The notes below the pieces were generated by a model that did not search any database, had not been told where the DNA came from, and worked only from the letters and a program-made list of their open reading frames with translations. Shown piece after piece: positions 17,562-26,937 of a DNA stretch of 41,843 nucleotides. Within the stretch, counting starts at the first letter, position 1. Each line of letters opens with the position of its first letter. A program made the translations under genes and the position numbers. This stretch comes from Fidelibacterota bacterium (GTDB lineage: Bacteria > Fidelibacterota > Marinisomatia > Marinisomatales > SCKK01): assembly GCA_004124475.1 (NCBI GenBank), contig SCKK01000030.1:1-41843 (forward strand), written 5' to 3'.

Positions 17562-18893
17562 ATGCAATTATTAAAAAAGACGCTTTTTCATCTCGGGATC
17601 TGTCTATTGATTCCTTTGGGGAATCTATGGGCGGTGAGTGAGGCAGCAGCAATTTTTCTGTTAATTTCACCGGGAGCGAGGGCTGGCGGAATGGGTGAAG
17701 CTCAGGTAGCCGTTGCCAACGATGCTTATGCAAGTTACTGGAACCCCGCCGGATTGGCTTTTTTACCTGGTAGGGAGATTGCTCTCATGCATGTCAATTG
17801 GCTTCCTAATCTTGTCTCGGACATGTACTATGAGTTTATTGCATTTCGTCAGCATGTCCCATCTTTAGGAACATTAGGTGGGCATATCATTTATTTGAAT
17901 TTAGGTGAACAACAACGGACAGACGAACAGGGAAACCCACTCGGTACTTTCACTAGTTTTATGTTTGCTATGACCGGGTCCTATGGAGCCAATATCTCTG
18001 ACAATGCAGCCATTGGATTGAATGTTAAGATCATGCATCAAAAGCTTGCGGAATTGGGAGCTGGTGCTGAAAAGGGGAAAGGTAAATCAACCGATTTTGC
18101 ATTTGATGTTGGCTACCTTCATAAAGAACTTTGGACGCCAAGATTAGATATAGGACTTACAATTACAAACATAGGACCAAAAGTTTCATTTATTGACGAA
18201 GCACAGGCAGACCCCATGCCGACCAATTTTACTTTTGGTATCAATTACAAATTAATCGACTCGGAATTTAATAAATTTCATCTTGTGTTAGACATAGATA
18301 AAATGTTGGTAGCTTCTTATCCGGACATGGATTGGAATAATGATGGAAGGATTGGAGGATTTGATAAAGATGGACACAGTTCAATCACAAATGCTATTTA
18401 TAATAAAAAGGGTCAGCAGGAAACCGCTCATACTGACCCAATTTACATAGGAATATTTACTTCATGGGTAGATGACTGGTATTTGGGTGGTGATATAGAC
18501 AAACAGGGAAAAGGCGGATCCTACGATAAAATAATTGGGGGATACACTTTTAATTCCAATGGAGATATTGAAAAAACCAATGTGGAATGGGGTGAACCTG
18601 GGTATGGTAAGTATAACGACGCCGGCGAACTTGAGGTGGGTACAGGGAAAAAAAGAAGTATAAAAAATGAATTGGATGAAATGATTTTCAATTTCGGAAT
18701 GGAATATTGGTATTCAAAATATTTCGCTTTGAGAGCGGGCTATTATTATGATAAAACCGGAAAAATTAATAATCCTACTTTTGGTATCGGACTTCGATTT
18801 TCAGGGTATGGCTTCGATGCTGGATTTACATTGGGTGAGCCAGGTCATCCATTAACAAATACCATGCGGTTTTCTTTAAACATGGAATTCTAA
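17562..18893 (+). CDS. PorV/PorQ-family outer-membrane protein
   Basis: This is an outer-membrane barrel of the FadL superfamily. In T9SS bacteria PorV shuttles cargo proteins from the translocon to the attachment complex. The 443 aa protein has a signal peptide (about 1-24), then the family signature LISPGARAGGMGEAQVAVAND followed by SYWNPAGLAFLPGREIALMH, and ends in alternating barrel strands with a terminal aromatic residue (SLNMEF). A longer insert with DMDWNNDGRIGGFDKDGHSS (about 255-275) looks like an Asp-rich calcium-binding loop. Directly downstream (13 bases) is a T9SS-tailed protein, so receptor and cargo may form a pair. PorV and paralogues cannot be separated here. Confidence 0.88.
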   Translation: MQLLKKTLFHLGICLLIPLGNLWAVSEAAAIFLLISPGARAGGMGEAQVAVANDAYASYWNPAGLAFLPGREIALMHVNWLPNLVSDMYYEFIAFRQHVPSLGTLGGHIIYLNLGEQQRTDEQGNPLGTFTSFMFAMTGSYGANISDNAAIGLNVKIMHQKLAELGAGAEKGKGKSTDFAFDVGYLHKELWTPRLDIGLTITNIGPKVSFIDEAQADPMPTNFTFGINYKLIDSEFNKFHLVLDIDKMLVASYPDMDWNNDGRIGGFDKDGHSSITNAIYNKKGQQETAHTDPIYIGIFTSWVDDWYLGGDIDKQGKGGSYDKIIGGYTFNSNGDIEKTNVEWGEPGYGKYNDAGELEVGTGKKRSIKNELDEMIFNFGMEYWYSKYFALRAGYYYDKTGKINNPTFGIGLRFSGYGFDAGFTLGEPGHPLTNTMRFSLNMEF

Positions 18894-18906
18894 AAGGATA
18901 AACCGA

Positions 18907-21807
18907 ATGCACAATTCAAGTCCTGTGGTCATGGATTACAGGACTTTTTTATTACAATCTGTGAGAAGGATAATTCCATATTTTTTTCTTATCACCTTTT
19001 CTTCAGGTCAATTTGCCCCCACTATAGGTAAAATATCGGTGCTTGGGATCCGGGTCTCGTTTGTCCTTGATGAAGATATAACCACGACGGGTAATGGCAG
19101 TTTCCTGACTTCTTTGGAAACTGACAGGTGTGGCGTTTACGTCATTGATCCTCCTCCTCACAATAAAAAATATTTTGAAGATCAACTAAAAGCGATGGAT
19201 AGTTACTTTCGATCTGTGTCGAAAGAGAACTTATGGCTCAACTGGTCCATTTTTCCAGAAGCAAATGATTCAAGTTATCAGGTAGATAATGTGATGAAAT
19301 ACTATTATCCCTTTGGTGATGAAGTATTACAAGATCAGAGACTTGCCGAATTTTTCCAATCGTCATTGGAGCAAGCATTTGATATCGATAGCATTAATTT
19401 TGACAGTTACGATGTGGTGGTCATTTTTCACGCAGGTATTGGTCAAGATTTTGCCCTTCCCTTTCTGGACCCTACACCGGAAGATATCCCATCAACTTAT
19501 ATCGATTCCGACTTTTTATCTAAACAACTCGGTATAGATAAAATTGTTTTTGATGACGGGAGTTCAGTATCCTCGGGGATAATACTACCTGAAACCCAGA
19601 ATCACCTTTTGTACGACATAGCTGATGATATATTTGCAGGTGCTGCTCAGCCATGTGACTTCCAATTTGGGTTAACAGGAACTTTTGCCCTCATGATGGG
19701 GTTTGCCATCGGTCTACCACCCCTGTGGAATGTTGAGAATGGACAGAGTGGCGTGGGTGTCTTTGCTTTGATGGATCAAGGTTCAAATAACGGCAGAGGT
19801 CTGATTCCCACACCTCCTGATGCCTGGACACGAATGTATGCAGGTTGGGAATCATCCACAACTATACGACCTACTACTGATGATATTCCCCTCATTGAAA
19901 GGGATTCACTGGAGAATCAGATTGTTAAAGTGGATATCAATGGTTCGGAATATTTTTTGATTGAAAATAGAAACAATTGGATTTCCGGAGAAGCGGATAT
20001 TGATTCCATAAGGTGGAAAAATCGGGATAATAGTGGCGTGATGTCTCCATATGTTCAAATATTGTTTGATTCGGTTGCTGTAGAAATAGACTCCGTGACA
20101 GGAGTAATCACGTCAGTTCCCAATTATGATATTGGCCTACCTAATTCTGGTCTCCTTATCTGGCACGTGGATGAAGACAAGATTTCGGAAGGGCAAGGGA
20201 GTTATGAGGTTAATTCTGACCGTATGCACAGAGGTATTGACCTGGAGGAAGCCGACGGTGCTCAGGACATCGGTTATATTTCGATTTTCCCGTTTTTTGA
20301 TCCATCCATCGGTTTGTGGTCGGATATGTGGTTTGCAAGTAATTCCAGATATTTCTATGCCAATCCTGGTTTTGAGGGACAGTTGCCTTCCTTTGGTCCG
20401 GATACATATCCAAACACCCAAAGTAATGACGGTGCCGACAGCTTTATCGAAATTAATAATATCTCTGATGCAGGAAAGATAATGACATTTTCAGTTGAAA
20501 ATTCTCTGTTAGCTGACGGGTTTCCGGATACATTACTGTACATCCATTTTTTCTACGATTTCACAGGAGATGGCGTGCCGGAAATAATAGGTGGGTTGGA
20601 TTCGCTGTGGTGGTCGAATTCAGATTCGATTTATCAAAATTACTTTTTTTGTTGTACTAGCTCTGAATTCCAATTATTGACCACTGAAGATGAATTAGGG
20701 GTAAGTATAGTCTATGTTGGATTTGGAAAAAAAACTACGGTAAAAGCATTTAAATATAATTCAGAGAATGATCAACTCTCGGAAGACTGGAGTCAAATGA
20801 TTCCTTATTATGTACCTGGATTTGCAATGGGAGATGATAACGGTGGGATTACTCTTTTTGGGGATTCGTCTGAAATATATATCAATAAAGATACAGTAAT
20901 TGTTTCTGATGGACCCATTTCGGAAGGAAATATTTTGCCTATTTCAGTTGTAATTACTGATCCAGTAGCAGGAGATTCTGCTAATTTAGTAATAAGTTTA
21001 CCTGGATTTTCAGCAATTAGAGGGTTAATCATTAAAACCAATGGAATATCAACTGATGGATTAAACGACCATGAATTTTCAAATATAGCAGTTTCAGACA
21101 TTGATCTTGACGGCAAAATTGAAGTGTTGGCAATAGAAGAAGGATCTGTTTTTGTAATTAACACAAACTTTACTTTTGATTCAGGTTTCCCAATTGAACT
21201 AAATACGACCTCGTTAGTACTTACGAGAGACTTATATGGAGATGAACATCCTGAGGTGGTAGTTCAAATTGAGAATGGTGATGTTGTTGTCCTTGACTGG
21301 CAGGGGAGAGAACAGTATCGTCTGTCTAATCCGAAGGAGAGTGAACTTCGAATGCTGAGTCAGTATAAAGGGCGGAACTGCATCGCAACTGAATCATCCA
21401 TCTGGCTCTTCGATGAGGCAACGGAAACAAACAGCAATGAATGGCCATATATTCATCATGATCCTTCAAATCGTAGAATTTATAAAACAACTTTGGAGTT
21501 TAAAACTGCTGATGAATCTAAATTAATCGATACAAAACGCACTTACAATTATCCCAACCCTGCAGAAAATGGCGAAACTACCCTAAGAGTATTTGTGGAA
21601 TCGGCAGAAAAAGTGGAAATTAATATCTATGATCTGGCTGGTTATTTTGTCAAGCGGTTTAGGATGGATGCTCCCATTCAAGGGGAGGTGAACGAAGTGG
21701 TTTGGGATGTGACAAATGTGGAAAGCGGAGTCTATTTTGCTAACATTATGGCAATAAAAGGGAGTAAATCTGAAAATAAGATTCTGAAAATCGCGGTGGT
21801 TCATTGA
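18907..21807 (+). CDS. M6-type metallopeptidase homologue lacking the zinc motif, with FG-GAP repeats and T9SS tail
   Basis: The 966 aa secreted protein has a signal peptide (about 14-36). Residues about 75-315 align with immune-inhibitor-A-like M6 peptidases, including YDVVVIFHAGIGQDF. Where active members read xHEFGHxLGLPDLYD, this one reads ALMMGFAIGLPPLWN (261-275): the two His and the Glu are replaced by L262, F266 and M263, so it should not bind zinc or cleave peptides. Later come FG-GAP-like calcium-loop repeats (DFTGDGVPEI, DIDLDGKIEV, DLYGDEHPEV). The last ~85 residues (from YNYPNPAENGETTLRVF, with NIYDLAGYFVKRF) form a T9SS type A sorting domain. It likely acts as a surface binding protein. 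PorV-family gene is directly upstream. Confidence 0.88.
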   Translation: MHNSSPVVMDYRTFLLQSVRRIIPYFFLITFSSGQFAPTIGKISVLGIRVSFVLDEDITTTGNGSFLTSLETDRCGVYVIDPPPHNKKYFEDQLKAMDSYFRSVSKENLWLNWSIFPEANDSSYQVDNVMKYYYPFGDEVLQDQRLAEFFQSSLEQAFDIDSINFDSYDVVVIFHAGIGQDFALPFLDPTPEDIPSTYIDSDFLSKQLGIDKIVFDDGSSVSSGIILPETQNHLLYDIADDIFAGAAQPCDFQFGLTGTFALMMGFAIGLPPLWNVENGQSGVGVFALMDQGSNNGRGLIPTPPDAWTRMYAGWESSTTIRPTTDDIPLIERDSLENQIVKVDINGSEYFLIENRNNWISGEADIDSIRWKNRDNSGVMSPYVQILFDSVAVEIDSVTGVITSVPNYDIGLPNSGLLIWHVDEDKISEGQGSYEVNSDRMHRGIDLEEADGAQDIGYISIFPFFDPSIGLWSDMWFASNSRYFYANPGFEGQLPSFGPDTYPNTQSNDGADSFIEINNISDAGKIMTFSVENSLLADGFPDTLLYIHFFYDFTGDGVPEIIGGLDSLWWSNSDSIYQNYFFCCTSSEFQLLTTEDELGVSIVYVGFGKKTTVKAFKYNSENDQLSEDWSQMIPYYVPGFAMGDDNGGITLFGDSSEIYINKDTVIVSDGPISEGNILPISVVITDPVAGDSANLVISLPGFSAIRGLIIKTNGISTDGLNDHEFSNIAVSDIDLDGKIEVLAIEEGSVFVINTNFTFDSGFPIELNTTSLVLTRDLYGDEHPEVVVQIENGDVVVLDWQGREQYRLSNPKESELRMLSQYKGRNCIATESSIWLFDEATETNSNEWPYIHHDPSNRRIYKTTLEFKTADESKLIDTKRTYNYPNPAENGETTLRVFVESAEKVEINIYDLAGYFVKRFRMDAPIQGEVNEVVWDVTNVESGVYFANIMAIKGSKSENKILKIAVVH

Positions 21808-22317
21808 TGCAAGGTGAGATTTAGAATTAAAGCTTTAGTTTTTTCTGGGTAGTAGTAATTCAATGAGAGAAATGTATAGAACCCCGAACCGTAAAACCCT
21901 GATGGGGAAATTTCGTCTATCTTGCTGTATTGCCTGCCTGCCGTCAGGCAGGGAATTTCACTATAGGTCACGAAGGTCACAATGGACTCTCCGTGGGAGT
22001 CCTTCGTGACCCTTGGAGACTCCCACAGAGAGTCCCTTCGGGACTGTTTATCGTCCAGATAATTTCTCACAGGTTAATCGTTGAACGGTTATCCCGAACT
22101 TTCGGGATATCGGTATACGTTTTTCGGATACATACCCGTTTGCCGAAAGATCTCAAAGGTTCGGGAGGCCTCGTTACCCCTACCGCTCCGTAAGGAATCC
22201 ATACGGGAAAAGACGATATGCTACCATCACTTGTCAATCATAATTCACTAATCGCCAGTCATAATATTAATCAATCCATCTTAATGAAATCTATCTTTCG
22301 TACGGAATGATGGACAG
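21808..22317. repeat. Repeat-rich 0.5-kb gap: mosaic palindromes, copy 4
   Basis: This is the largest gene-free stretch. It begins AT-rich, then from 21931 carries GCCTGCCTGCCGTCAGGCAGG, AATTTCACTATAGGTCACGA, alternating GGACTC/GAGTCC inverted segments (about 21982-22045, for example GGACTCTCCGTGGGAGTCC), then ATCCCGAACTTTCGGGAT (22091-22108) and a GC-rich tail to about 22200. The first ~85 bases are homologous to copy 1 at 11364. Open frames across this element (for example 21930-22193) are by-products of the GC-rich repeats. The final ~110 bases are AT-rich and may hold the promoter of the next gene. Confidence 0.85.
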
Positions 22318-22323
22318 GTGACG

Positions 22324-25266
22324 ATGGATCAATTTACAAAGCTATGTTCGTTATTATGGATGATTTTGTTCCCTGTCTATTCTCAGGTGGGATACAACCA
22401 TCCGGAATTGGATTGGCAGACGTTTGAAACTCCCCACTTTCTGATTCATTTCACACCGGAAACGGAGCGAACAGCGAGGGAAGGAGCATTTGTGGCTGAA
22501 TCAATTTATCCCCATGTCACCAAAGTATATGATTATGAACCACCCACAAAAACGCACCTCATTTTTCTGGATACCGATGATTATTCGAATGGTATCACCT
22601 ATTATTATGACAATAAGATTGAAATCTGGTCTTCTCCATTGGATTTTGAACTTAGAGGAAGTCATCGCTGGCTTCAGGGTGTGATTACTCATGAATTCGT
22701 TCACATTATATCGCTTCAGAAATCATTCAAATTCGGGAATAACATCCCAGGAGCCTATATCCAATGGATAGGATATGAGAAGGAGACGAGGGAAGATGTT
22801 CTCTACGGCTACCCTCACACATTGATTTCGTATCCAATTCCTGGTGCAACGGTACCACCCTGGTTGGCAGAAGGTGTAGCACAATATATGTATGAAGGAG
22901 CTACTCACGATTTTTGGGATACACACAGGGATATGATATTGAGAGATCATGTCATTCACGGTCATCTCCACACTCTCAATGAAATGAATACGTTCGGAAA
23001 AAGTGGCATTGGAAATGAATCGACGTACAATGCCGGTTTTGCTTTAGTGAGGTACATTGTTTTTAAATATGGAGAATCGTCCCTTAAAAAAATCTTGACG
23101 AATCTTTCCAATCCTTTTCGTTATTCTGTTGATCGCGCTATTAAAATGGCTATCGGACTGTCAGGGAATCAAGTTTATCATGAATTTAAAAATACTCTGG
23201 AAGCACGTTATGAAAAACTATTGGCAAGTATCAAAGAAGAATTCAAGGGAACAGTTTTATTGAATAATGGAACGACAAACATACACCCGGTATGGGCGCC
23301 TGATGGCAGAAGATTTGCTTATCTATCCAACAATAAAAACGATTATTTTAGCCAGACAGATTTATATATTTACGACCTCGATTCGGATATATCAGAGATG
23401 ATCACTGAAGGTGTTATCTCTGCAGCGACTTGGAAATCTACAGGTGAAATTATCTACTACTGTAAAAAATCAAAGCCGGACAAACGTGGATCGAAGTGGT
23501 TTGATTTGTATGAATATAATTTCGAAAAGGATAAAGAGATAAGGCTTACTCATGGAAGCCGTGCTTTTTCACCCGTTCTTCTTCCTGGTGATAGTTTATT
23601 AGCGTATCTGGCTGTAAGTGATGGCACGCATAATGTGGTTTTAATAAACCTTATCTCAAAAGAGTCGGAACAGATTACGGATTTTGAAAATGGGAAACAG
23701 ATTTTCAGTTTGGCTTACGACCAGAAAAAAAACTGGCTTCTTTTCGATTATGTAGAAAATCACTTTCGTAACACGGCATTTCTCAGCTTAACGGATACTA
23801 CATTGGGTAACTATATGGCTACTATGGAATGGGATGAACGCGACATAACAACGTCCGATGGTATAACCGTTTTCTCAAATGACAAAACTGGTATCTTTAA
23901 CCTTTATTTTGTAAATGAATCCACAAGTGAACAGGGATACATCACTAATGTTATTGGGGGAGCATTTATGCCGAATGTCAATAGTGATGGACAAATAATA
24001 TACTCCCTTTATGAGGATGGCGGATATAAAATTGCCTTAATCGATACATTTACGTTGATAAGCGAAGAAGTTGTAGGGTATAGTCCAAACTATTTTAAGA
24101 AGTTTGCTCATCTCCCTGAGCAGACTGATAGTCAGGATGGGTCAGAGGCTAAGAATTATCATGATCTGTTTTCACCGATGTTTATCTTTCCGAAGATCAT
24201 GATAGACTATGGAACAGTAAAACCAGGATTTTACTTTTACTCCAGTGAAATCCTGAACAAACTCAACATATTTGGAGGGGCATCTACAAACAGTATCTTT
24301 GACGTGGATCTTTTCTTGCTATTCGAGTTCAGAAAATTTTACCCAACCCTGTTCTCTGAAATATTTTATATCACGAGAAACATATCGGAAAGCACTAAGT
24401 ATATAGAAGTTTATGATCTGGATTATGATATTCAGTTTCGCCTTTTCCAGTGGGATGCCGGTTTGAGAATCCCAATTCGTGGATCTCATGAGCTAAAGTT
24501 GTATGGCTCATATCAGAAATTTCATGAGAATTTCAAAGAGCGGGTTGAAGGGCAGTTTGGTAAAGTAGGTCTTGATTATTATATTGGAAAACATCTGGGA
24601 ATAAGTTGGAACACTCACCTCGTAAAAAGAACGGTAGATGCAGATATTAATCCAGGACATGGATTTCATCTGTTCTTTGATGGGAAGTGGGAGAAAAACA
24701 AGTTTTTTGAAGGTTTCAAAATCAACGAAGATTATTCTACTCTGCAAGAAGTTTTTACACCCTTTGAATTTTGGCGACTTTCTGCGAATGCTGATTATCA
24801 TTACACAATCCCTCGAACGCCGAGATGGACAGCCTCATTCGGTATAAGATCCGGATGGATGTCTGAAACTGAAGTTGATTCATTTTTCAATTTCTTTGGA
24901 GGTGGATTACCTGGAATAAAAGGATATCCATATTACAGTATAGAAGGGAACAGATTGGTTCAAGGAAACTTTACGCTTCGTATTCCTATAATGATGGAAA
25001 AACACATCCCATTTGGGCCATTTATTCTTCAAAATGTGGTGGTAGGGTTGGTTGGACAGTATGGGGATGCATGGAATGGCGATGGCGGTAAGTTTGATGG
25101 GAAAAAGTCTGTGGGTCTGCAATTTCGTTTTGGTGGATTCTCTTTTTATAATTATCCAACAGGAATTGCTGTGGAAGTTCATAAAGGATTGAATAAATTC
25201 TCGATAGAAGAAACTTCATTTGGTGAAGAAATAAGAACTTATTTCACAATATTATTTGGGTTTTAG
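22324..25266 (+). CDS. Gluzincin metallopeptidase with TolB-like propeller and outer-membrane C-terminal domain
   Basis: This is a 980 aa secreted or outer-membrane protein. A short signal (to about VYSQ) is followed by a peptidase-MA-like domain with an intact zinc site HEFVH (residues 123-127) and the downstream Glu in PPWLAEGVAQY (Glu183), so it should be catalytically competent. Residues about 290-620 contain PD40/TolB-type propeller blades (HPVWAPDGRRFAYLSNN, FSPVLLPGDSLLAYLAV, FMPNVNSDGQIIYSLYED). The C terminus resembles an Omp85-like barrel, with GGGLPGIKGYPYYSIEGNR and a final aromatic residue. The ATG at 22324 has AGGTG just upstream; a GTG at 22318 is an alternative start. Role likely envelope protein processing; substrate unknown. 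Confidence 0.82.
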   Translation: MDQFTKLCSLLWMILFPVYSQVGYNHPELDWQTFETPHFLIHFTPETERTAREGAFVAESIYPHVTKVYDYEPPTKTHLIFLDTDDYSNGITYYYDNKIEIWSSPLDFELRGSHRWLQGVITHEFVHIISLQKSFKFGNNIPGAYIQWIGYEKETREDVLYGYPHTLISYPIPGATVPPWLAEGVAQYMYEGATHDFWDTHRDMILRDHVIHGHLHTLNEMNTFGKSGIGNESTYNAGFALVRYIVFKYGESSLKKILTNLSNPFRYSVDRAIKMAIGLSGNQVYHEFKNTLEARYEKLLASIKEEFKGTVLLNNGTTNIHPVWAPDGRRFAYLSNNKNDYFSQTDLYIYDLDSDISEMITEGVISAATWKSTGEIIYYCKKSKPDKRGSKWFDLYEYNFEKDKEIRLTHGSRAFSPVLLPGDSLLAYLAVSDGTHNVVLINLISKESEQITDFENGKQIFSLAYDQKKNWLLFDYVENHFRNTAFLSLTDTTLGNYMATMEWDERDITTSDGITVFSNDKTGIFNLYFVNESTSEQGYITNVIGGAFMPNVNSDGQIIYSLYEDGGYKIALIDTFTLISEEVVGYSPNYFKKFAHLPEQTDSQDGSEAKNYHDLFSPMFIFPKIMIDYGTVKPGFYFYSSEILNKLNIFGGASTNSIFDVDLFLLFEFRKFYPTLFSEIFYITRNISESTKYIEVYDLDYDIQFRLFQWDAGLRIPIRGSHELKLYGSYQKFHENFKERVEGQFGKVGLDYYIGKHLGISWNTHLVKRTVDADINPGHGFHLFFDGKWEKNKFFEGFKINEDYSTLQEVFTPFEFWRLSANADYHYTIPRTPRWTASFGIRSGWMSETEVDSFFNFFGGGLPGIKGYPYYSIEGNRLVQGNFTLRIPIMMEKHIPFGPFILQNVVVGLVGQYGDAWNGDGGKFDGKKSVGLQFRFGGFSFYNYPTGIAVEVHKGLNKFSIEETSFGEEIRTYFTILFGF

Positions 25267-25267
25267 T

Positions 25268-26152
25268 ATGAAAAAAATAATAACACATCTCATCATTTTA
25301 GGGTTGTTGTCTGTGGTCTCGGTTGAAGCGGGTAACGGTATTTTTCATTATCGACCGGATTTTCACGGACCTATGTTTAATCTGACGGGAGCAATGAATG
25401 ATACAGACTCAGTAGCAGTTGTTACAAAGCCAAACAAATATCCGGCACGAGGGCTTATGTTATCATTAGTTGTTCCAGGTGGAGGTCAACTGTATGCCGG
25501 TTCGAAATTGAAATCGGCTCTCTTTTTCGCAGTAGAAATTGGCGGATGGCTCATATGGCGTGATTATACCAATAGAGGGGAGGATGAACGGCTCTCTTTT
25601 GAGAATTTTGCAGACCGTTTTTGGTCATTAACAAGTTGGGTTAACGTTAACTTTATCAGTTTATTTCATGAGTATCCAGAAGTAGGTATTAAGGGTACGC
25701 ATCACATTACTCTATTAATGCCTGATAGCAGTTTTGTATCATCTGATACTCTTTATTCCGGGTGGATAGAAGGAGCAATTGTGGTACGAGATCATGAGTT
25801 TTATGAGAACATCGGGAAATATAATCAATTCGTTTCAGGATGGATTGATTCAACAGGAAGTACGGAATGGTGGCGGGAGGATAAGAAAATAGGTAATAAT
25901 GTTGAAAATATTTTAATGACGTATAATAAAAAGGATTATTTAGACAAGCGCGCCAGACATAATGAGTTGTTAAAATTCGCTAAATATTCAATCACTGCTG
26001 TCATGTTTAACCATCTATTCAGTGCAATTGATGCAGCCTGGGAAATTAAAAAATCGTCTTCCAAGAAAAAGATTGATGTGACTGCTAACTTGTTTTTTTC
26101 TCCTTATAGTTCCATGGGAATTGGTGGTATAAAGGTCTCTCTGCTCTGGTAA
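25268..26152 (+). CDS. DUF5683-like envelope protein
   Basis: The 294 aa protein has a signal peptide (about 1-22) and the motif YPARGLMLSLVVPGGGQLYAG followed by a hydrophobic helix (SALFFAVEIGGWLIWRDY). This 'P..A...PG.GQ.Y' signature is typical of DUF5683 and related small membrane domains, which occur widely in FCB bacteria without known function. A second hydrophobic segment near YSITAVMFNHLFSAIDA and the ending GIGGIKVSLLW suggest membrane association. It starts two bases after the upstream peptidase gene and precedes bamD by 14 bases, so it is part of an envelope-biogenesis operon. Confidence 0.7.
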   Translation: MKKIITHLIILGLLSVVSVEAGNGIFHYRPDFHGPMFNLTGAMNDTDSVAVVTKPNKYPARGLMLSLVVPGGGQLYAGSKLKSALFFAVEIGGWLIWRDYTNRGEDERLSFENFADRFWSLTSWVNVNFISLFHEYPEVGIKGTHHITLLMPDSSFVSSDTLYSGWIEGAIVVRDHEFYENIGKYNQFVSGWIDSTGSTEWWREDKKIGNNVENILMTYNKKDYLDKRARHNELLKFAKYSITAVMFNHLFSAIDAAWEIKKSSSKKKIDVTANLFFSPYSSMGIGGIKVSLLW

Positions 26153-26166
26153 CGACTCCTTTTTGT

Positions 26167-26937
26167 ATGAACAGGTTTTTTCTTTTCATAGTAGTAGCTC
26201 TAATTGTCTTCTTTGGTTGTTCATCCACAAAGGTGGATTTGTCTGGTAAAGATCTTGAAGAACGGTTTAATAAGGGAATGAGTTACTTTGAAAAGAAAAA
26301 ATATTATCGAGCCCAGGAAGAATTCGAATATGTTTTATTGCGGGGAAAGCATACAGAGCTCGGGGACGATGCCCAATTTTATCTGGCAGAATCTTACTTT
26401 TTAAATAAAGAATATATACTTGCGATTTCAGAGTACGAAAGGTTAGTCAGACAGATGACTTATAGTCCTTTCGTGGAAGAAGCACGGTGGCGGATTTGCC
26501 AGAGTTATTTTAAAAAATCACCTAAATATTATCACGATCAGGATTATACCGTAAAAGCTATTGATAAACTTCAGGAATTTATTGAGGATTACCCCAATTC
26601 TGACTATCGAGAAACTTCTGTTGAAACGATAGGAACTTTAAGGGATAAATTAGCAAGAAAAGTATATGAATCCGGAATTCTTTATATAAAACTTGAGGAA
26701 TATAAATCAGCATTAACCTATTTTGAAGATCTCCTTTTGACCTATTACGATACTTTATTGGCAGATCAGGCACGGGTAAAAATAATAGAGGTTTATATTA
26801 AGGAAAATAGTCTTGAGGATGCGCAGAAATTTTTGGATCAAAATGAGTCGAAGTTCCAGGATAAGAAACTTCTGAAAACTGCAAAATCCCTTATTGCGGA
26901 TGGTCAGTCAAAAAAACGTTCCAAGGACGGTTCATGA
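26167..26937 (+). CDS. bamD: BamD-like outer-membrane assembly lipoprotein
   Basis: BamD is the essential TPR lipoprotein of the BAM complex that inserts beta-barrels into the outer membrane. The 256 aa protein has a lipoprotein signal ending FFGC (Cys18), then TPR units FNKGMSYFEKKKYYRAQEEF, AQFYLAESYFLNKEYILAIS and SPFVEEARWRICQSYFKKSP, which closely match the BamD pattern, and later LEEYKSALTYFEDLLLTYYD. Length and lipobox fit the family. It overlaps nadD by 4 bases (ATGA). Located after two outer-membrane-related genes, which supports the role. Distinction from other YfiO-like TPR lipoproteins is probable, not proved. Confidence 0.88.
   Translation: MNRFFLFIVVALIVFFGCSSTKVDLSGKDLEERFNKGMSYFEKKKYYRAQEEFEYVLLRGKHTELGDDAQFYLAESYFLNKEYILAISEYERLVRQMTYSPFVEEARWRICQSYFKKSPKYYHDQDYTVKAIDKLQEFIEDYPNSDYRETSVETIGTLRDKLARKVYESGILYIKLEEYKSALTYFEDLLLTYYDTLLADQARVKIIEVYIKENSLEDAQKFLDQNESKFQDKKLLKTAKSLIADGQSKKRSKDGS

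Noticed and set aside
21930-22193. 87-codon ORF in the 0.5-kb repeat gap
   Set aside because: Begins inside the GCCTGCC palindrome and reads through the repeats; composition reflects the repeat rather than a protein.
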